Shown piece after piece: positions 33,691-42,600 of a stretch of 64,000 bases of DNA. Within the stretch, counting starts at the first letter, position 1. Every line of letters begins with the position of its first letter. Source of the DNA: Oricola thermophila (GTDB lineage: Bacteria; Pseudomonadota; Alphaproteobacteria; Rhizobiales; Rhizobiaceae). Location: assembly GCF_013358405.1 (NCBI RefSeq), contig NZ_CP054836.1:1-64000 (forward strand), written 5' to 3'. Under the pieces are notes generated by a model that did not search any database, was not told where the DNA came from, and saw only the letters and a list, made by a program, of their open reading frames with translations. A program made the translations under genes and the position numbers.

Positions 33691-36600
33691 ATGGCTGCGG
33701 AAGATATTCGTCCTGGCATGGGCGCCATCGAAGGCATTGGCACGGACAATGCGGGTTCAAACGACATTCGCGACGACGAAATCCTGATCGCGCAGGACAC
33801 GACGACCGACCGGGTCGCCGAGGACGCGCCGGGCGAGGACATCCAGCCGGTCGATGCCGGCGAGGGCACGGGCGGCGGGGAACAGGTCGCACGGCAGTTC
33901 CCGGCCGAGATCCTTCCCGACGCGGATAACCAGGTCCGGCTTCCCGCCGGCGTCTCGCTTGAGAATGTCGAGCTGCGCGGTGCCGACCTCGTGCTGATAC
34001 AGCCGGACGGTTCGGAGATCGTCATACCGAACGCGGCGCTCAACGTGCCGACCTTCTTTGTCGACAGCGCCCTGATCCCGCAGGAAGCCCTCATTGCCGC
34101 GCTCGAGGCGAACGACATCAACGTGGCGGCGGGACCGAACGGCACATTGGTCGCGACCGGCGGCAACGTCGACAGCTCCGGCGCCAATTTCAGTTCCCCG
34201 GTTCCGGGCATCGGCGATGCCGATCCGATCCTCGACCTGCTGCCGCCGACCGCGCTGCAGTTCCCGGAATACGAGAACGAGTTTCTCGGCCCCGACGTGA
34301 AGCCCATACTCGCCTTCGGCGACGGTTTCGTCGAGGAGGACGACCTGCTGCGCGAAAGCGGCCATCTCAGCGACGGCAACAACGAGGACGGGTCCAGCGG
34401 TGCGCATAGCCACAGCGGCACGCTCGTCAGCAACTGGGGCACGGGCGGTCCGGCGGGTGTCGATGCGCTCGCCTTCGTCAGGTCCGAACTGCCGACCGGG
34501 CTGACCTCGATGGGGGAACCGGTCACCTTCACGATCGTCGACAACGCCTCGCGCGGTGAAACCCTGACCGCCATGGCCGGCGGCCGGGTGGTGTTCACGC
34601 TCGACCTGATCGCGACCGAGACGGGCGGTTCATACGTCTTCACGCTCAATGACCAGCTCGACCATCCCGAAACCGATGATCCGTCCACGCCGGGGACAGA
34701 ACTTGCCTTCGAGGACATCCTTGCGATGGGCTTCGGCATCAAGGCGACCAACGGCGTCGGCCTCAATGACCAGGACACGCTGAATATCGGCGTGCAGGAC
34801 GACATCCCGGTCTTTCTCGGAGAGGGGGCAACCTATTACGTCGACGAGGATGACATTCAGACCCTCGATGACGACGAGACCGACTTCTACGGTGATGGCT
34901 ATCACTTCCACGTGGAAGGTTCTCTGGGCACCAGCCCGCAGGACGGCGCGCACCGGGACGGCTCCTATACCGAGGATCCGGACGATTTCGATCACGGCCC
35001 CGCATACATCTTCGGCAGCCTGGCAGACCTGTTCAGCGTCGGCTCCGACGAATTCCCGGGCCGGGAGCAGAAAGGGGAGGGCTACGACGACTATCCCTAC
35101 GAGATCCAAGCCACGTCGATCAGCGCGATCGTTTCGGGCGGTGGTGCCCGGTACTCGATGTCGGAAGAGGGCCTCGATGCGCTTCGGGCGCTCGGACTGA
35201 CGTCCAAGGACGACGGCTCGACGCCGGAGAAGGAAAACCTGCTCGACTACAAGCTGGTGGAGAATCCGGACGGGTCATTCACGCTGTTCGGTTATGTTCC
35301 TGACGGCGCCGATGGCGGCCAGGACGATTTCTACGCGAATGTTGCCGTGATCGAAGAGGGCGTGTCCGGCCGGCTCGTATTCAAGCTTGACCTGGATTCC
35401 GACGGCAGCTTCGAGTTCCGTCTCTACGACCAGCTCGACCATTCCAATCCCGGTGTGGGCGAGACCGGTTTCCCGATCCAGGACCTGATTTCGCTCGACT
35501 TTTCGTCGATGCTGCGTGTTTCCGATTTTGATGGCGACACCATTTCCGCGCCTGATGGCGCATTCGTCATCAAGGTGCGCGACGACGTTCCGGAACTGTC
35601 CGGCGAGCGGCTGCGCTTTACCGCGGATGAAGACGATATCCAGACGGGCCTGTCGACCGGCAACCATCCGCAGGATGGCAATGGCGACGGCTCGTTTACC
35701 GGTTCGCCATCCAACAACCAGCCCGGCCCGGCGCACGTGTCCGGCTCGCTTGCGGGCGCCGTCGAATCCGGCGCCGACGAGAGTCTCACATTCGGACTTC
35801 TTCCGGAACAGGCAATCCGCCAGTTCATGCAGGCGCTCGGCCTGTCGTCAAAAGGTGTCGATCTCAGCTATGACCTGATCGACAACACGCTGTACGCCTT
35901 TGCCAATGCAAATGGCGAAATCGGCCAAGTCTACAATGAAGGCCAGGACCGCCCGGTCTTCACGCTGGAGATCTCCGAGAACGGCGACTTCGACTTCAAC
36001 CTGTTCGACCAGCTCGATCACGATGCCCCCGGCGACGATTCCCGGGGTAGGGATCCGCTTTCGGACGAGAATTACGACCTTCAGGATGGTGTCCCGTTCA
36101 TCGACGTCAGCAACCTTCCGCTGGGCTATCTTGTCACGGCAACCGATCATGACGGGGACACCGTGCTGCTTGGCAACTCGTTCACGATCAGGGTTCGAGA
36201 CGATGTCCCGGAACTGGCCGACACGAAGCCGATCCACCTGACGGTCGACGAAGATGATATCGACACGAACCTGTCGACGGGCACCAGCCCCAATGACGGC
36301 ACGGCCGACGGCTCCTATACCGACTCGCCCGACAACAACAATGAAGGCGCTGCGCATGTGTTCGGTTCGCTGGCTTCATTGGTGAGCAGCGGTGCCGACG
36401 AGGGGCTGTCATTCGGTTTCGCGAACAATGCCAGGACCTATCTGAACCAGCTTGGGCTGCGTTCGCAGGGCGAGCATCTGAGCTTCCGCGTGGTGGGCGA
36501 TACGCTTTACGGCTTTGTTAACGCGGGTGGTCTTTCGCCTTTCGGTCCGAATGACCGTATCGTGTTCGAGCTGCGTATCGAGGAAAATGGCGATTTCGAC

Positions 36601-39600
36601 TTCCAACTGTTCGACCAACTCGACCATGACGATGCGCAGGGCGAAAATTTCGACCTTCACGATCATGTCGATGGCGACCTGACCTCGATCAATTTCGGCG
36701 CCATCGTTACGGCGACCGACCATGACGGCGACAGCGTCTCGCTGGACGGCCTCGTCAAGGTCAATGTCACCGACGACGTGCCGGTGATCGTTGAAGGCGC
36801 CGAGGCGCTCGAGATCACGGTGGACGAGGACGATATCGACACTTCGGCTTCGCTCGGCACCGAGATCGAGGACGGCGATGGCGACGGCTCGTTCACGGGG
36901 CCGGAAGGCTCCGAGGTGGGCGGACCGGCCAATGCGACCTCGACGGGCACGCTGGCGAGCCTGGTCGCATCGGGCGCCGACGAGGAACTGACCTTCGGCT
37001 TCGTCGATACCGCCGAGATGCGGGCCTACCTGGAAGGCCTTGAGCTGACGTCGCATGGCGACCAGATCGGCTACGACCTTCGCGAGGACGGCCGTATCAT
37101 CGGCTTCTACAACGCAACCGCAGCCGTTCCGGGCCAGACTTATGACGAGGTGGACGGCGACCGGATGGTGTTCGAGTTCGAACTGAACGATGACGGCACC
37201 TACACGTTCAAGCTGTACGACCAGATCGACCACGAGGCGGGCAACGGCGAGAACACGCTGACGATCGACTTCGGTGCGGTGCTGCAGGCGACCGACCATG
37301 ACGGCGACAGCGTCTCGCTGGACGGCCTCGTCAAGGTCAATGTCACCGACGACGTGCCGGTGATCGTTGAAGGCGCCGAGGCGCTCGAGATCACGGTGGA
37401 CGAGGACGATATCGACACTTCGGCTTCGCTCGGCACCGAGATCGAGGACGGCGATGGCGACGGCTCGTTCACGGGGCCGGAAGGCTCCGAGGTGGGCGGA
37501 CCGGCCAATGCGACCTCGACGGGCACGCTGGCGAGCCTGGTCGCATCGGGCGCCGACGAGGAACTGACCTTCGGCTTCGTCGATACCGCCGAGATGCGGG
37601 CCTACCTGGAAGGCCTTGAGCTGACGTCGCATGGCGACCAGATCGGCTACGACCTTCGCGAGGACGGCCGTATCATCGGCTTCTACAACGCAACCGCAGC
37701 CGTTCCGGGCCAGACTTATGACGAGGTGGACGGCGACCGGATGGTGTTCGAGTTCGAACTGAACGATGACGGCACCTACACGTTCAAGCTGTACGACCAG
37801 ATCGACCACGAGGCGGGCAACGGCGAGAACACGCTGACGATCGACTTCGGTGCGGTGCTGCAGGCGACCGACCATGACGGCGACAGCGTCTCGCTGGACG
37901 GCCTCGTCAAGGTCAATGTCACCGACGACGTGCCGGTGATCGTTGAAGGCGCCGAGGCGCTCGAGATCACGGTGGACGAGGACGATATCGACACTTCGGC
38001 TTCGCTCGGCACCGAGATCGAGGACGGCGATGGCGACGGCTCGTTCACGGGGCCGGAAGGCTCCGAGGTGGGCGGACCGGCCAATGCGACCTCGACGGGC
38101 ACGCTGGCGAGCCTGGTCGCATCGGGCGCCGACGAGGAACTGACCTTCGGCTTCGTCGATACCGCCGAGATGCGGGCCTACCTGGAAGGCCTTGAGCTGA
38201 CGTCGCATGGCGACCAGATCGGCTACGACCTTCGCGAGGACGGCCGTATCATCGGCTTCTACAACGCAACCGCAGCCGTTCCGGGCCAGACTTATGACGA
38301 GGTGGACGGCGACCGGATGGTGTTCGAGTTCGAACTGAACGATGACGGCACCTACACGTTCAAGCTGTACGACCAGATCGACCACGAGGCGGGCAACGGC
38401 GAGAACACGCTGACGATCGACTTCGGTGCGGTGCTGCAGGCGACCGACCATGACGGCGACAGCGTCTCGCTGGACGGCCTCGTCAAGGTCAATGTCACCG
38501 ACGATGTGCCGGCGATCGTTGAAGGCGCAACCGAATCGCGAATCATCGACGAAGACGATATCAATGGCACGTTCTATGGCGGGCCCACGGGCACCAGCCC
38601 GAATGATGGCGACGAGATTGACGGATCGCTGACTGGCACGCCGAGCGATCCCTTTGGTCCTGCCTACATAACCGGGTCGCTTTCGCACCTGGTTTCCACG
38701 GGGGCCGATGAAGATCCGGTCTTCGGCTTCCAGGAGCCCGTCAGCGCGATCCGCAACGGACTGTCCGGTCTCGGACTGAAGTCTGCGGGCGAAGAACTGA
38801 GTTTTGACATCGGCGACGGGATCATCACCGCCTTCGTCAGCGCAAGCGGGTCGGGTGACATATCCTACGACAGCGGGACCGACCGTCCCGTGTTCCGGCT
38901 GACGCTGGACGAGAACGGCGAATACAAGTTCGAACTGTTCAGTCAGCTGGATCACCCCGAGGGCGACGGCGAGAATTCGATCGAGATCGATTTCGGTTCG
39001 ATGCTGCAGGCCACGGATCATGATGGCGACAGTGTCGCCCTCGACGGCCTGGTTACAATAAGCGTTACCGATGACATACCGGTCATCACCGGTGTCACGC
39101 CGATCGCTTACGGTCCCGACCTGATCGTCAATGGCAGCTTCGAGGACGGCCACTCCACCGGCCCGGGCCAGTGGGAGATCTATGGCGGCATCACCGGCTG
39201 GAATGCCGGCTCGCCGAGCGTGCCGTTCGAGGTGCAGGGCAGCAATGCAGGCGGCACTGTTGCGCAGGACGGCGACGCGCTGATCGAGCTCGACGGCGAC
39301 ACGTCCGGCAACGGCAGCCCGCAGAACGGGGCGAATCCGTCTTCAAATACCAATGCGACCATCCAGCAGACGGTTGCTGGAACGGAAGCGGGTCAGACCT
39401 ACCAGCTGACCTTCTGGTACGCGCCGCGCGGCGACGCCTCGGATTCGGCCGGCATGGAAGTCTTCTTCGGCGGCGAAAAGGTGTTCGACACCGATGACGG
39501 CTCCTATGCCTCCGGCGTGTGGCACCAGATCACCGTCGAGGTCACTGCCCCGATGGACGATGCGGTCCTCGCCTTCACGGCGACCGGCCAGCAGGACGAA

Positions 39601-42600
39601 CTGGGCGCGCTGATCGACAATGTCAGCATGAAGGCCGTGCTTGGCGGAATCGACGACGAGAGCCAGGCAGGCGGCATCGAGGGCGGACCGGGCGACGACG
39701 CGTCCGGCAATATCCTTGCCGGCATGATCGAGTTCAACGCCGGCGCGGACGGATTCAAGTCCATCGCGTTCGATGAGGCAGTCATTGCCAGGGATGCACT
39801 CGGCAACGAGGTTGCGCTGCAGGCAATCTGGGTCGACGGAAATGGCGACGGCCAGATGCGGACCGTCACGACGTCCTGGACACCCGACGGTTCCGGCGGC
39901 GGCACGCTGACAGGCACCGCGGATGACATCGGCACGGTCTTCACCGCGACGGTGGATGCCTCCGGCAGCTACACGATCGAGATGAACGCGCCACTGGTGC
40001 ATCCGTTCACCGACGAGGATTCGCAGAACGACGGCACGGAGACCGCCTACGAGGACAACCTGTCGCTCGAATTCGGCTTCACCGTCACCGACGGCGATGG
40101 CGACACGGCGACCGGTTCGCTTGTCGTTGATGTCGATGACGACACGCCGGTAGCGGTCGATGACGCGTTTGCCCAAGTGGGGGAGAACGCTTCCATCTCG
40201 GGTAACGTGCTGGCCGACAATGGTAACGGCGCGGATCGTTTCGGTGCTGACGGGGCGGATGTCCAGGCGGTTTCGCTGGTTGCCAACTCGGTGGCTTCAA
40301 CGGATCCGAATGGTCCTGGCGAGCTGGTCTTCAATGCCGACGGCAATTTCACATATGAACCGGTAGACGGTGAGGAAGGCACGGTTACGTTCGACTACAC
40401 CGTGACTGATGCGGACGGCGATGTGGCCACGGCAACGGCAACGATCACGCTAGCCGCCGACTCCGAGCCGACGATCGATGTCGGTGCCGCTTCCGCGGTG
40501 GACGAGGCAGCCCTTTCGGACGGCTCCGATCCTTCGAGCACGGCCGAAGAAACCTCCGGCAATTTTGCGATCACGACCGGCGGCGACACTATCCAGACGC
40601 TGGTGATCGACGGCCAGGACGTGACCAATGGCGGGACGGTCAACGGTGCGTATGGCGACCTGGTGGTCACCGGCACGCCGGGGACAGGCTACAGCTGGGT
40701 CTATACGCTTAACGGCAATACAACCGATCACCCGAACGGTTCGTCCACTGGAACGCCGGAAGGGGTTCATGACGACTTCGACGTGGTCGTGACCGATAGC
40801 GATGGCGACCCGGTCAACGATACGCTGGTCATCAACATCCTGGATGACGGGCCGACGGCGGCTGACGACGCAGTTCCTGATTCCATCACGGGACCGACCG
40901 TTTTGACCGGCCTGCTCGATAATGATGTGTTCGGTGCCGATGGTGTCGATACGGCAAACGAGGTGACGGTGACCAACGGCACGGGCGGCACGGTCGTCTA
41001 CAACGGTGATGGCACATTCACCTTCACGCCGGCTGACGGCTTTAGTGGCGCGGCGAACTTCACCTACACCATCGTGGATGGCGACGGCGACGCCGACGAG
41101 GCAACCGTCACGCTGAACGTGATCGACCCGAACAAGGAGCCGGAAATCAAGAGCGCGGAAAACACCGTGGTCGACGAGGACGGTCTTGCCGGGGCGGTCG
41201 TTGACGGTTCGCCGCTGCGGACCGACGAGTTCGACAGCACCGAGAGCGCAACCGACACCGGCAACATCGTCGTCGACTTCAAGGCGGCTGCCGAGCTTCC
41301 GACAGGCTACGCCTCCGGCGGCGGCATCGAACTGCTCGACAGCGCGTCGCTCGACGGTCAGCTGGTTGCGCTGAATGGTAACGACGTCACCTTCGATCTC
41401 GTCGGCGGCAAGCTTGTCGGAACCGCGACCGGCGTCGCCGATCCGATCGTCACGATCGAAATGCTGCCGACCGGAACGCTTTCCGGCACCGAGGTGACGT
41501 TCCAGTACAAGGTCACGCTGCATCAGCCGGTCAAGCATCCGCTCAACAGCGAGGAGGATTCCGATCTCCTGAGCGGCGTCGAGTTCAAGGTCACCGACGC
41601 GTATAATGGCGACACCGCAACCGGTTCGTTCGACGTGACGGTGTGGGACGACATGCCGGTTGCGAACGATGATTCGGCGGAAATCGAGCTGCCAAGCAAG
41701 GACTTCAACATCGCGTTCGTGCTGGATTTCAGCGGCAGTATCAGCAATGGCGAATTGGCCACCGTGCTTTCCGCCGTGAAGTCTGCCGCCCAGGCATTCT
41801 TCAACAACACCGCCGGTGAAGTGAAGATGCAGTTCATCGCGTTCTCCAGTACGGCCCTGTCGACGGCAGTCTTCACGGACTACGCGTCGGTGGAGGCGCA
41901 GCTCGATGCCTGGGATGAAGCCAATGGTGGAGACCGTCCCTACAGTGGTCAAACCGACTTTACCGCGGCGATCGAAAAGACGATGGACGCCTTTGAACCG
42001 GATTCCGGTTCCGAGAACCGTGTGTTCTTCCTCAGCGACGGCAATCCGAACCAGCAGACGGGTACCGGCGGGCATTCGCTCGCAGACGATATCCGCGACG
42101 ACTGGAATGATTTCGTTACCGACAACGGCATCGACGTTCAGACGATCGGCATCGGCAACGGCATCGATGAGGATCGCCTTGAGGATGTCGACGAGGCGGA
42201 CGGCGACAACACCGTCATCCTCGTCACCGAGTTCGATGATCTCGTTGAGGAGTTGCTGACCTTGGCGGGCGCGCAGCCGATCGACGGCAATGTTCTCGCG
42301 AATGACGGAATTGGCGCCGATGGCGGCCATGTCCTGTCGATCACAATCGACGGCGTGACGTTCACCTATGACGCCGATGCCGACGAGATCATCAATGACG
42401 GTGGCCTTGCCACGGAAGCGGGGTCGGTGCTGACGGCGGACACGCCGCTCGGCGGATCGCTGGAGTTCAACTTTGCGACCGGTGACTGGGAGTTCACGGT
42501 CAACGGCTCGACAACGGTAGGTACGGAGAACATCTCCTATGTACTTGTTGACAATGACGGCGACCAGTCCGGCGCCAACCTGACGATCACGGTGAAGGAG

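Noticed and set aside
36711..38504. Repeat array as a CRISPR or mobile element
   Set aside because: The units are 576 bp, contiguous, in frame and coding; there are no spacers and no transposase.
36409..39153. A 914-residue open frame on the minus strand inside the adhesin
   Set aside because: It mirrors the repeated, GC-rich adhesin modules, has no family features, and lacks a ribosome-binding site; the plus-strand protein is clearly real.
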